Shown: positions 6,569-14,919 of the stretch, piece after piece | Layout of the letters: each line of letters begins with the position of its first letter | Position numbering within the stretch: the stretch's first letter is position 1 | Assembly (NCBI GenBank): GCA_945938055.1 | Contig: CAMEUH010000023.1 | Coordinates: 1-19,616 of the forward strand | DNA: 19,616 bases | Direction of reading: 5' to 3' | Source of the DNA: an uncultured Eubacteriaceae bacterium | Lineage (GTDB): Bacteria; Bacillota; Clostridia; Lachnospirales; Lachnospiraceae | The notes under the pieces: generated by a model | Seen by the model: only the letters and a program-made list of their open reading frames with translations | The model's database searches: none | Told to the model about the DNA's origin: nothing | Position numbers and translations under genes: made by a program

Positions 6569-8779
6569 ATGCCACGATTGATAGGAAAAGCACTACAGGT
6601 ATTGAAAAATGAGGGGCTAGATATTGTCTTTTACAAAACAGGGCTCCGCCTGAAAAAAAAGGATTACTACAAGCGCTGGATTGCTGGAAATGAAAGAAAT
6701 ATCCTTTATACAGAGTCTCTTGCATATAATCCGTTCTTTTCTGTTGTTATACCGGTGTACAATGTTGCAGATGAGATGCTCAGGGAATGTATTGATTCCA
6801 TATTAAAGCAGACATATCGTAAGTTTGAACTGGTGTTAGTGGATGATGCGTCCACACAGGAATCTGTCCGGACTGTACTTCATGAATATGAGGGCAAAGA
6901 AGGAATCACGATAATTTACCGTAAAGAAAACGGACATATTTCCAGAGCAACAAACGATGGAATTCAGGCAGCAAAGGGAGAGTTTATCGCATTATGTGAC
7001 TGTGATGATTTATATGCACCGAATGCTCTCTATGAGGTGGCAAAAAAGCTCAATGAAGATGAAACGCTGGATTTTATTTATTCTGATGAAGATAAGATAA
7101 GCGAAGACGGAAAAGTGCGCCGTGATCCATTTTTTAAGCCGGACTGGTCACCGGAGACTTTCATGTCGTACATGTATACCTGTCATCTTTCCGTGTACCG
7201 CAAGTCTCTGTTGGATAAAGTAGGTGGGCTGCGTGTTGGTTTTGAGGGGTCCCAGGATTATGATCTGGTTCTGCGAATCATGGAAGAAACTTCACACATT
7301 GGACACGTTCCAAAGGTATTATATCATTGGAGGATGAGAAAGGAGTCAACGGCAAACGCGCTGACAGCGAAGCCGTATATTCTGGAGGCAACCAGAAAAG
7401 CAAAGGAAGAGGCACTGGAAAGAAGAGGGCTGATTGGCAAACTGACTTTGATTCCGGATATCGGGCAGTACCGTGTGACGTATATTCCGCAGGATAATCC
7501 GCTGGTATCCATTATTATTCCTTCCAAGGATAATTTTCAGGTTCTTAAGACCTGTCTGACAAGTATCTGCGATAATACGGAATATCCGAATTACGAGATG
7601 ATTGTTGTGGATAATGGAAGCAGCGCAGAAAATAAAGAGAAGATACAAAACATGGTGGCTGAGTTAGGAAAGAGCCATACAGTCCGTTATCTTTATCAGC
7701 CGATGGAATTTAATTTTTCGCGTATGTGCAATATTGGTGCAGATGCGGCGAAAGGAAGCTTTCTGTTATTTTTGAATGATGATATTGAAATTAGTGAGGA
7801 AGTCCGGAAGAATCCACAGCTGCAGGGAGAAACAAACCAGTGGCTCTCCATTCTTACGGGACAGGCACAGGTTTCCTACACAGGTGCGGTAGGGTGCAAG
7901 CTGTATTATCCGAACTCCATCCGCCTGCAGCATGCGGGTGTCCTGAATCTGGAAATCGGACCGGGACATTGTCTGTATGGCAGGGAAGATAATCTGAATT
8001 ACTATTACGGAAGAAATCTTTTGGACTACAATTTCTGCGTGGTAACCGGAGCGTGCCTTATGGTTTCGGCAGATAAATTTAAGCAGGCAGGAAAATTTGA
8101 TGAAGATTTACCGGTAGCGTATAATGATGTGGATTTATGTTTCCGTCTGGTTTCCTGTGGATACTATAATGTTCTTCGAAATGATGTTGCCCTGATTCAT
8201 CACGAATCGGTAAGCCGTGGACTGGATGAGGCATCTGTAAAGAAGGAAGAACGCAGAAAACGTGAGATGAAGAAGCTTTATGAGAAAAATCCGCGTTTTG
8301 CAGGAGGCTATGACCCATGCTATAATCCGAATCTGGTACCGGATAACGGAGATTTCGCCTTCAACATGACCAAGGCATTTCTACCGGCGAAGGTAAAAAG
8401 AATCAAAGACCCTTCCATGCCGGGCTATGTAAGACTCACTTCACAGATGAAAGTGCTGAAATCCAACATCGAGTCCGTGCTGGAAGCAGAAGATACTATT
8501 CGGATTAGTGGCTGGGCATATAACAGCCGGAAGAAAAACAACAATCATAATAAGATAAAAGTTGTCTTAAAAAGCGAAAAAGGAGAGCCATTTCTTGTTC
8601 CGGCACAACGAATCTACCGTCAGGACATTGTAAATGAAAAAGGAAAACGGCGTGGTCTGACACTTGTTGGATTCGAAGCCGTTGTTCTGAAAGACAGTCT
8701 CCCAAAAGGAAGATACCAGATAGGCGTCAGCATCCAAAAACTATACGTAATGCATGAACGATATATTGAGAACAATTGA
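6569..8779 (+). CDS. Tandem-domain family 2 glycosyltransferase with extra C-terminal module
   Basis: Transfers two sugars, or repeats of one, to a lipid-linked glycan at the cytoplasmic membrane face. The 736-residue protein has two GT-A (GT2) domains. The first shows FSVVIPVYN (57-65), the VDDAS aspartates (92-93) and a DCDD metal motif (144-147). The second shows LVSIIIPSKD (312-321), VVDNGS (D348), LNDD (402-405) and the acidic YNDVDLCFRL block with D520 and D522 followed by HHESVSRG, common in rhamnosyl- and O-antigen transferases. Both domains keep their aspartates, so both may be active. After about residue 630 comes a separate, probably beta-rich module opening with ISGWAYN (646-652), which I cannot name with confidence. 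The gene follows the methyltransferase-kinase after 31 bases and closes the first module. With rhamnose genes upstream, rhamnosyl transfer is plausible but not shown by sequence. Confidence 0.88.
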   Translation: MPRLIGKALQVLKNEGLDIVFYKTGLRLKKKDYYKRWIAGNERNILYTESLAYNPFFSVVIPVYNVADEMLRECIDSILKQTYRKFELVLVDDASTQESVRTVLHEYEGKEGITIIYRKENGHISRATNDGIQAAKGEFIALCDCDDLYAPNALYEVAKKLNEDETLDFIYSDEDKISEDGKVRRDPFFKPDWSPETFMSYMYTCHLSVYRKSLLDKVGGLRVGFEGSQDYDLVLRIMEETSHIGHVPKVLYHWRMRKESTANALTAKPYILEATRKAKEEALERRGLIGKLTLIPDIGQYRVTYIPQDNPLVSIIIPSKDNFQVLKTCLTSICDNTEYPNYEMIVVDNGSSAENKEKIQNMVAELGKSHTVRYLYQPMEFNFSRMCNIGADAAKGSFLLFLNDDIEISEEVRKNPQLQGETNQWLSILTGQAQVSYTGAVGCKLYYPNSIRLQHAGVLNLEIGPGHCLYGREDNLNYYYGRNLLDYNFCVVTGACLMVSADKFKQAGKFDEDLPVAYNDVDLCFRLVSCGYYNVLRNDVALIHHESVSRGLDEASVKKEERRKREMKKLYEKNPRFAGGYDPCYNPNLVPDNGDFAFNMTKAFLPAKVKRIKDPSMPGYVRLTSQMKVLKSNIESVLEAEDTIRISGWAYNSRKKNNNHNKIKVVLKSEKGEPFLVPAQRIYRQDIVNEKGKRRGLTLVGFEAVVLKDSLPKGRYQIGVSIQKLYVMHERYIENN

Positions 8780-8809
8780 GTTCCCATAATTTGCAAAAAC
8801 TGCCAATGG

Positions 8810-8838
8810 TTGACTATTTCAAAGAAAAAATATATACT
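8810..8838 (+). promoter_or_regulatory. Sigma-A promoter at the start of the second module
   Basis: TTGACT (8810-8815) and TATACT (8833-8838) are separated by exactly 17 bases, each one mismatch from the consensus. The site lies in the largest gap of the window, right after the tandem glycosyltransferase stop. Transcription would begin near 8844-8846. It would give the sugar-1-phosphate transferase and following genes their own supply of transcript. The surroundings are AT-rich, so a chance -10 match is possible, but the -35 and spacing argue against it. No terminator-like hairpin precedes it, so read-through from upstream is also expected. Confidence 0.72.
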
Positions 8839-8845
8839 TTAAAAA

Positions 8846-8941
8846 ATGAAATCGAAGGTCAGCGCCTGTGTGGAAAGTTACGAAGCAAATGGTGCCTCAC
8901 TTCTTGGCAAAATTTTTAAAAGTGCATGGAGAAGAAAATGA
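8846..8941 (+). CDS. Possible 31-codon leader ORF overlapping the sugar transferase start
   Basis: An ATG at 8846 opens 31 codons ending at TGA 8939-8941, which overlaps the ATG at 8938 in an ATGA arrangement. The predicted transcription start falls on or next to this ATG, so the message would be leaderless or nearly so; no ribosome site is visible. The peptide ends in a basic stretch LLGKIFKSAWRRK and resembles nothing I recognise. It might couple its translation to the sugar transferase, act as a regulatory leader, or be chance open frame. The stop-start overlap and promoter position are the only support. Confidence 0.3.
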   Translation: MKSKVSACVESYEANGASLLGKIFKSAWRRK

Positions 8942-10326
8942 AAGCAAGAGATCAGTATAAGAAACTGATAAATTTCATTGCAAGAGTCGTGCTTATTTCC
9001 TTGGAAACATTGATTTTTGCATATATATGGTATGAATTTTACAGTAGGAATATCAATAATGAAAATATCTTTTACCGTAGAGGTAACTGGGCGGTTATCG
9101 GAATTTATATTCTGATTCTGTTTTTCTTTACCAAGAATTTTGGCGGATATAAGATAGGATATCTGCGGATTTCCGATATTTGTCTGTCACAGCTTCTGGC
9201 TATTTTTTGCGCAAATGTTGTGGTATACATTGAGATTTGCGCGATTTTAAAGGACTATGTAAATCCGAATCCGGTTTTTCTGCTGACTGTTCTGGAAATT
9301 GTAGTGATTTTTCCATGGGTCTATATCAGCAGATGGCTTTTTACAAGATTGTTTCCGCCAAGGCGGCTTTTGGTGGTGTATGATGAAAGATCTCCGAAGT
9401 ATATCATTGAAAAAATCAATGAGCGGCCGGACAAGTATCATGTATGTGAGGCAGTTAATGTTTCGAAAGGAAGAGAGCGTGTTCTGCAAAAGATTCATGA
9501 ATACGAAGCAGTTGTGTTATGCGATATTAAGGCAAATATCAGAAATGATTTGTTAAAGTATTGTTTTGAGCATTCTATCCGGACCTATGTAACACCAAAG
9601 CTTTCGGATATTATTATTACAGGTGCAGAGGGAATTTATCTGTTTGATTCTCCGCTTCTTTTATCGAGAAATCAGGGTCTTACGGCAGACCAGCTTCTGG
9701 TTAAGCGTCTGATGGATATCGTGATTTCTGCGGTATTACTGGTAATTATGTTTCCGTTTATGCTGATTGTGGCATTCCTGATTAAGATTTATGACCATGG
9801 ACCGGTGTTTTATTATCAGGACAGGCTGACACGGGATGGGAAGGTTTTCCGTATGATAAAGTTCCGAAGCATGCGGATGGATTCAGAGAAAGACGGAGCA
9901 ATGGTGGCAAAGAAGCATGATGACAGAGTGACACCGATTGGAAGATTCCTTCGAAGGATTCATTTTGATGAACTGCCACAGATTATTAATGTGTTTAAGG
10001 GTGACATGTCATTTGTCGGGCCAAGACCGGAAAGACCGGAAATTGCAGAATTATACTCTGCAAAGATTCCTGAGTTTGGATTCCGTCTGAAGGTTAAGGC
10101 AGGACTTACCGGTTATGCACAGGTGTATGGAAGATATAATACAACACCGTATTATAAGCTGAAGCTGGATTTGACTTATATAGAAAATTATTCCGTTTTT
10201 ATGGATATTAAGATTATTTTTGGAACTTTTAAGGTGCTTTTCCAGAAGGAAAACACGGAAGGGTTTGACGAGAATAAGATTAGCCCGGATGACAGGGTGG
10301 ATGAAGTGAAGAAGGTAGAGTGGTAA
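8938..10326 (+). CDS. Polyprenyl-phosphate sugar-1-phosphate transferase (initiating glycosyltransferase)
   Basis: Transfers a sugar-1-phosphate from a nucleotide sugar to undecaprenyl phosphate, the first committed step of a lipid-linked glycan. The layout matches the large WcaJ/CpsE-type family. Four hydrophobic segments fall within about residues 10-132. A soluble nucleotide-binding-like domain follows (about 133-255), then a fifth membrane segment starting VKRLMDIVISA (about 258-283) and the catalytic C-terminal domain. Catalytic signatures are KFRSMR (308-313), the DELPQ motif (344-348), VGPRPER (360-366) and the KAGLTGYAQV block. The start at 8938 has GGAG six bases upstream; the ATG at 8926 has no such site. 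The donor sugar cannot be told from sequence. It is the only initiating transferase in the window and has its own promoter. Confidence 0.93.
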   Translation: MKARDQYKKLINFIARVVLISLETLIFAYIWYEFYSRNINNENIFYRRGNWAVIGIYILILFFFTKNFGGYKIGYLRISDICLSQLLAIFCANVVVYIEICAILKDYVNPNPVFLLTVLEIVVIFPWVYISRWLFTRLFPPRRLLVVYDERSPKYIIEKINERPDKYHVCEAVNVSKGRERVLQKIHEYEAVVLCDIKANIRNDLLKYCFEHSIRTYVTPKLSDIIITGAEGIYLFDSPLLLSRNQGLTADQLLVKRLMDIVISAVLLVIMFPFMLIVAFLIKIYDHGPVFYYQDRLTRDGKVFRMIKFRSMRMDSEKDGAMVAKKHDDRVTPIGRFLRRIHFDELPQIINVFKGDMSFVGPRPERPEIAELYSAKIPEFGFRLKVKAGLTGYAQVYGRYNTTPYYKLKLDLTYIENYSVFMDIKIIFGTFKVLFQKENTEGFDENKISPDDRVDEVKKVEW

Positions 10327-11144
10327 TGACGCAGGAATACTCCGTACTAATGTCCGTGTATTTTAAGGAAAAAGCAGAATATTTAAGACAGAGTATTGAA
10401 AGTATTCTGAATCAGACAGTAATGCCAAAAGAATTTGTCATTGTATGTGACGGTCCGTTAGGTAGTGAACTGAATGCAGTGTTGGAGGAATATTCTGTAA
10501 AATATGCGGGACTCATCCTGATTCACCGGTTACCGGAAAATCGCGGTCTGGGTCATGCGTTAAATGAAGGACTTTCCTTATGCAGGAGCACGCTTGTGGC
10601 AAGAATGGATAGTGATGATATCAGCCTGCCGGACCGGATGGAACGCCAGCTGAGAATATTTGAACAAAATGAGGCCGATATTGTCAGCGGCACTGTGATA
10701 GAATTTAGTGATGATGTGGCCAATGAACACGGAAGAAGAGTTCTGCCTGAGCAGAATGAGGAAATACGAAGGTTTGCCAGAAGAAGAAATCCTTTTAATC
10801 ATCCGGCAGTCATGTATCGCAGGGAAAGCGTCATGAAGGCGGGGGGTTATGGGGATTTTATGTTATTTGAGGATTACCATTTGTGGATTCGGATGCTTCA
10901 GATGGGCTGCAGGGGATATAATATTGAAGAGCCGCTTGTGTATATGCGTTCCGGAAAGGAAATGTATGAGCGGCGTGGCGGAATCCGGTATGCGGCACAG
11001 ATTATTAAATTCCGCTGGTATCTGCTGCGGTGCGGATATGCAGGAATTGGGGATTTTGTGGTTACTGCGGGAGGACATGCATTGGTAGCATTAATTCCTA
11101 ACGGAATACGAAAAAAGTTTTATGAAAGGGTTCTTAGAAAATAA
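10326..11144 (+). CDS. Family 2 glycosyltransferase (AmsE-like)
   Basis: Adds a sugar to the lipid-linked glycan in the cytoplasm. The 272-residue protein is a single GT-A domain: YSVLMSVYFKE at the start, the conserved acidic residue in VIVCDG, and the metal-binding RMDSDD (93-98) followed by ISLPDRMERQ, a signature of the AmsE-like branch of GT2. The FEDYHLWIRM segment carries the candidate catalytic base region. The C-terminus has a weakly hydrophobic stretch followed by basic residues, suggesting membrane association. I take the ATG at 10326, which overlaps the preceding stop (TAATG) and implies translational coupling. A GTG at 10320 in the same frame is an alternative. Donor and acceptor are unknown. 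Confidence 0.85.
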   Translation: MTQEYSVLMSVYFKEKAEYLRQSIESILNQTVMPKEFVIVCDGPLGSELNAVLEEYSVKYAGLILIHRLPENRGLGHALNEGLSLCRSTLVARMDSDDISLPDRMERQLRIFEQNEADIVSGTVIEFSDDVANEHGRRVLPEQNEEIRRFARRRNPFNHPAVMYRRESVMKAGGYGDFMLFEDYHLWIRMLQMGCRGYNIEEPLVYMRSGKEMYERRGGIRYAAQIIKFRWYLLRCGYAGIGDFVVTAGGHALVALIPNGIRKKFYERVLRK

Positions 11145-11149
11145 GTAAC

Positions 11150-12142
11150 ATGGGCGATAAGGTATTAAGCATTGTGGTGCCGGCATATAACATGGAAAAA
11201 TATCTGAAAAGATGTCTGGATTCCATGATGCTGGATGCTATTCTGGATAAAATAGAGGTCCTGGTGATTAACGATGGCTCTACGGATAAAACATCGGAAA
11301 TTGCCGGGGAATATTGTAAAAGGTATCCGGAAACATTCTTTCTTTATGAGAAGGACAATGGAGGTCACGGCTCCGGAATTAATTATGGTATTCGTTATGC
11401 CACAGGACGGTATTTTAAGGTTGTGGATGGAGACGACTGGTTAAATGAAGAAGAACTTCCGGATTTTGTCAGACAGCTGGAAAGAGTTGATGTAGATGTG
11501 GTCGCATCGGATTTTTTGTGCATACAGGATGAGACAGGAAAAATTCTTTCCAAACGTTACTGTACGAGCAATCCGAGCCAGTACGGAACCTGTTGCAGCA
11601 TGAAAAAAGGGGAAGTGAAAAATGTCATAAAGATGCATGCACTTACCATAAAAACAGAAATTCTTAAGAATAATAATATTCGTGTGGATGAACACAGCTT
11701 TTATGTAGATGCACAGTATATTACATATCCGATGCCATATGTGGATTCGGTTTACTTTTATCAGCGTTTCCTTTATATGTACCGGCTCGGGAGAAACGGG
11801 CAGAGCATGGATATACGAAGCATGCAGAAACGAAGAAACCAGCATATGAATGTATTAAACAGGATGCTGGAGTATTATAAAAATGTGGGAGATATTTCAC
11901 CAGAAAATAAAAAGTACATGGAACGATGTATTGGGCAGATGGTAGAAAGCCAGTTCCATATTTATATCAGCATGGGACTTTGTAAGGGAATCTATACGGA
12001 ACTTAAGCAATGGGATGAACGGTTAAAACAGGAATATCCGGAAATCTATTCGGCAGTAGAGAAGAAGAGCATTTCCATGCTGCGAAAAACCGGGTACCGG
12101 ATTCTACCGGTGGGGGCGCTGGTCTATAAAATCATAAAGTAA
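11150..12142 (+). CDS. Family 2 glycosyltransferase
   Basis: The 330-residue protein opens directly with a GT-A domain: LSIVVPAYNMEKYL, the nucleotide-binding INDGSTDKT (D42 and D46), DNGGHGSGINYG, and the metal-binding VVDGDDW (D93, D95, D96). The C-terminal 150 or so residues are helical and lack clear membrane spans. It would extend the same lipid-linked glycan as its neighbour. The ATG comes only five bases after the preceding stop, and no convincing ribosome site is seen, so translation is probably coupled to the gene before it. The domain assignment is secure; the transferred sugar is not readable from sequence. Confidence 0.86.
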   Translation: MGDKVLSIVVPAYNMEKYLKRCLDSMMLDAILDKIEVLVINDGSTDKTSEIAGEYCKRYPETFFLYEKDNGGHGSGINYGIRYATGRYFKVVDGDDWLNEEELPDFVRQLERVDVDVVASDFLCIQDETGKILSKRYCTSNPSQYGTCCSMKKGEVKNVIKMHALTIKTEILKNNNIRVDEHSFYVDAQYITYPMPYVDSVYFYQRFLYMYRLGRNGQSMDIRSMQKRRNQHMNVLNRMLEYYKNVGDISPENKKYMERCIGQMVESQFHIYISMGLCKGIYTELKQWDERLKQEYPEIYSAVEKKSISMLRKTGYRILPVGALVYKIIK

Positions 12143-12149
12143 GGAGAGA

Positions 12150-14843
12150 ATGGGGAATATGACAGAAAAGAAGAAATGGATATGGACATACAGCTTGGTT
12201 TTTCTAATTTCTTTTCTGGCAGTTTATTCCCTGCAAATTCTTAATGGGAGAGGCTTCATTTACATGGAAGCCAATCATACCGGGGATGGGCTTGTGGAAC
12301 ACTATAATTCTCTTGTTTATTATGGAGAATGGTTAAGAAGCATCCTGCATAATCTTTTTGTGGAACACAGGTTTTCCATTCCTACATGGGACTTAAGCAT
12401 CGGACTGGGTGGCGATGTGGTTACCACCCTTAGTTATTATGTTCTGGGAGACCCACTTAATCTTCTGGCTGTGTTTGTTGCACCTGAGTATACGGAATAT
12501 TTGTATGATTTTCTTGTAATCGTAAGATTATATCTGGCAGGAATTGCATTTCCTGTTTATTGCAGACATCATCAATATAAAGACTCCATGATTCTTCCGG
12601 GAGCAATTATTTATGTATTTTCTTTCTATACCATTGTGGTTTCGGTTCTTCATCCGTATTTTCTGAACCCACTCATTTATTTTCCGTTGATTTTATTGGG
12701 AATTGATTATTTTTTTGAAGGAAAGAGCCCCTTTTTCTTTATTAGCTCATGCGCAGTGGCGGCGTTAGCAAATTTCTATTTCTTTTACATGATTAGCATG
12801 TTAATGGCAGTTTATGTTATCATTCGGTATTTTGCGGTACGGGATGAGAGCAAAACGGTAAAGAAACTTGTTTTACAAACCGGAAAGCTGATATTGTGCT
12901 ATTTTACAGCGCTATTTCTTGCAATGCCGGTTCTTCTGCCATCGGCGTCTGCCATTCTCGGTGGAAACCGGGTCAGCGGAGAAGCATTCGTACCAGTGTT
13001 TTATGAACCGGTTTATTATCTGAAGCTTCTGATTGCATTTGTAAATGCAAGTGCTGATTATTATTCTGCGCTTGGATATACAAGCCTTGGTGTGATAGCA
13101 GTGCTTCTGCTGTTTTTTCAGCCGGCTAATGCGCGGAGGAAGAAACTGAGAATAGCATTTCTTACAGGAACCATTTTTCTGCTGTTTCCTTTCTTTGGAC
13201 ATGTTTTAAATGGGTTTAGTTATGTGACAAACCGCTGGGTATGGGCATACTGCTTTGTCGTGGCACTCATCGTGGTGGAGATGATGCCTCAGATAATTCT
13301 TTCATTCGGGAAATTAAAATGGGCAGCACTTCTGCTCATGTTTCTGTTTGCAGTGCCAACCTGTGTGTTCCGGACTGGCAGAGATGTAGCAAAGCTTAAG
13401 GCAATATCCGGCGTTTTATTTGTGTCAGTATTTATTATGATTGTTTTGTTTTTGGCGAATTCCATGCTGAAAAGAAAGCGAGAAGAAGCAGTTCTGGGGA
13501 TTATCATCATTGGTATTTTTTTGAATGCGTTTAGTTTCTATTCGCCGAATGGAGGAAATGACCTTGCTCATCACGGAAAGAATGGTACGGCATATGAGGC
13601 GAGAATGGACAGCTTTTTCAGGATATTGGAAGAAAATCAGATTGACGTGGATGATGTGCGGATTGATACGGCAAATCTGGAGAACTTTGAGGGTGTAAAA
13701 ATCAATTCCGCAATGATGTATGACATGAACAGTACATCCTTTTCCTATAGTGTAATCATGGGCAGTACCAACGATTTCTTAAGAGACATGGAGATTCCCA
13801 TGGCAACGGATATTAAATATATCGACATGGATTCACGGACCTGTCTGGATTTGTTTCTTGGGTGTCGTTATATGGTGGTGGAGGATGAGAAGGAGCAATA
13901 TCTTCCATATGGCTATGACAGGCTGGCCGCAAGACAGGAGGGTTATGCGGTATATGAGAACAAAACAGTGCTTCCGGCTGTTTTCTGGTATGATTCTTAC
14001 ATGATGCAGGAGGAATATGAGCATTTAACTGCCATACAAAAGCAACAGGTGATTTTACAGACAGCAGTAATGGAGAAGGAGCCGGATATGAGGCTTTCTG
14101 AAAAAAACTCCGGGGATGTGGTGCTTTCGGACAGGGAGAGAACTCCTGTGATAAAAGAAATATCGGATGGAATTACCCTGGAAGACGGAAGAATTGTTGT
14201 AACGGGAGAAGATGCCTTTATGACGATTGCCACGGAGGGACAGGCTGGAACAGAGAGATATCTGGTATTTGATAATTTATGGTATGAAGGAACTGGAACA
14301 GGCTGCATTCAGGTACTGGACGGAGTGGTGAATAAAATGTTTTCCATCAAGAGCCAGAAGGATACCATGTATTCGGACATTCATGATATTGTTTGTAACC
14401 TTGGCTGGCGGGAACAGCATGGAGAAGAATATACGATATGGTTTCTTAAGGAAGGCGTTTATACCTGGGATGAATTGAACGTTGTCGATATGCAGGTAGA
14501 ACAGCTGGAACAGTTCTGTGACGAGAGAAGAGGGGAAAACATGGAATTTTCCATAGAGGAAGACAGGGTGACTGTCCATGTGAATGAAAAAGAACCGGGA
14601 ATTCTTTCGGTTTCTTTTCCTTACAGCCATGGCTGGAGTGTCTGGGTGGATGGAAAGAAGGCAGAGTGCCTTAAGATAAATAATTTTAATGTGGGAGTAC
14701 TTGTGGATGCCGGAGCTCATGAGGTGGTTTTTTCCTATCACACGCCATACATGTGGGTGGGATTTCTTTTCATGGTAATGGGATTCGTACTTTGCGCGGG
14801 TCTTTTCCTGCTGGACAGGCATATGGAAAAAGGTTGTCAATAA
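12150..14843 (+). CDS. YfhO-family multispanning membrane protein, probable extracytoplasmic glycosyltransferase
   Basis: The 897-residue protein has about a dozen hydrophobic segments between residues 11 and 470, a large outside domain (about 470-865) and a last membrane segment near 868-889. This is the YfhO layout, part of the GT-C superfamily. The early outside loop carries an acidic motif around GDGLVEHY (D46, E50) and the SIGLGGD segment common in the family. The end of the outer domain has the typical YSHGWSVWVDG motif (825-835). In Bacillus subtilis, YfhO adds a sugar to lipoteichoic acid on the outer membrane face using a lipid-linked donor; a decorating role on the exported glycan is inferred here. 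The start is ambiguous: AAGGAG at 12141-12146 is three bases from the ATG at 12150 and twelve from the ATG at 12159. The stop codon lies just after the -35 box of the next promoter. Confidence 0.85.
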   Translation: MGNMTEKKKWIWTYSLVFLISFLAVYSLQILNGRGFIYMEANHTGDGLVEHYNSLVYYGEWLRSILHNLFVEHRFSIPTWDLSIGLGGDVVTTLSYYVLGDPLNLLAVFVAPEYTEYLYDFLVIVRLYLAGIAFPVYCRHHQYKDSMILPGAIIYVFSFYTIVVSVLHPYFLNPLIYFPLILLGIDYFFEGKSPFFFISSCAVAALANFYFFYMISMLMAVYVIIRYFAVRDESKTVKKLVLQTGKLILCYFTALFLAMPVLLPSASAILGGNRVSGEAFVPVFYEPVYYLKLLIAFVNASADYYSALGYTSLGVIAVLLLFFQPANARRKKLRIAFLTGTIFLLFPFFGHVLNGFSYVTNRWVWAYCFVVALIVVEMMPQIILSFGKLKWAALLLMFLFAVPTCVFRTGRDVAKLKAISGVLFVSVFIMIVLFLANSMLKRKREEAVLGIIIIGIFLNAFSFYSPNGGNDLAHHGKNGTAYEARMDSFFRILEENQIDVDDVRIDTANLENFEGVKINSAMMYDMNSTSFSYSVIMGSTNDFLRDMEIPMATDIKYIDMDSRTCLDLFLGCRYMVVEDEKEQYLPYGYDRLAARQEGYAVYENKTVLPAVFWYDSYMMQEEYEHLTAIQKQQVILQTAVMEKEPDMRLSEKNSGDVVLSDRERTPVIKEISDGITLEDGRIVVTGEDAFMTIATEGQAGTERYLVFDNLWYEGTGTGCIQVLDGVVNKMFSIKSQKDTMYSDIHDIVCNLGWREQHGEEYTIWFLKEGVYTWDELNVVDMQVEQLEQFCDERRGENMEFSIEEDRVTVHVNEKEPGILSVSFPYSHGWSVWVDGKKAECLKINNFNVGVLVDAGAHEVVFSYHTPYMWVGFLFMVMGFVLCAGLFLLDRHMEKGCQ

Positions 14844-14862
14844 GGTGGGGATAAGTTATAAT
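14834..14862 (+). promoter_or_regulatory. Sigma-A promoter ahead of the second ABC exporter
   Basis: TTGTCA (14834-14839) and a perfect TATAAT (14857-14862) are spaced by 17 bases. The -35 box lies within the last codons of the yfhO-like gene and the -10 box in the gap after it. Transcription would begin near 14869, about 50 bases before the permease ATG. It would give the second exporter, galactofuranosyltransferase and glf an independent input. Confidence 0.75.
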
Positions 14863-14919
14863 AAAGAGCAGATGGTTGTCTGTGACGGCTTATTTTTGAT
14901 GGAATGAAAGGTTTATGAG

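Noticed and set aside
8780..8809. Possible rho-independent terminator after the tandem glycosyltransferase.
   Set aside because: No stable GC stem followed by a T-run is visible.
8801..8909. TGCCAA at 8801-8806 and TTGGCA at 8904-8909 as a possible hairpin or operator pair.
   Set aside because: Six bases over a 97-base loop is expected by chance, and the left arm lies upstream of the predicted transcription start, so it would not form in RNA.
14277..14840. Open frame of 187 codons on the minus strand within the yfhO-like gene.
   Set aside because: The + strand protein has continuous YfhO-family features through this region, including the YSHGWSVWVDG motif. The antisense frame shows no domain.
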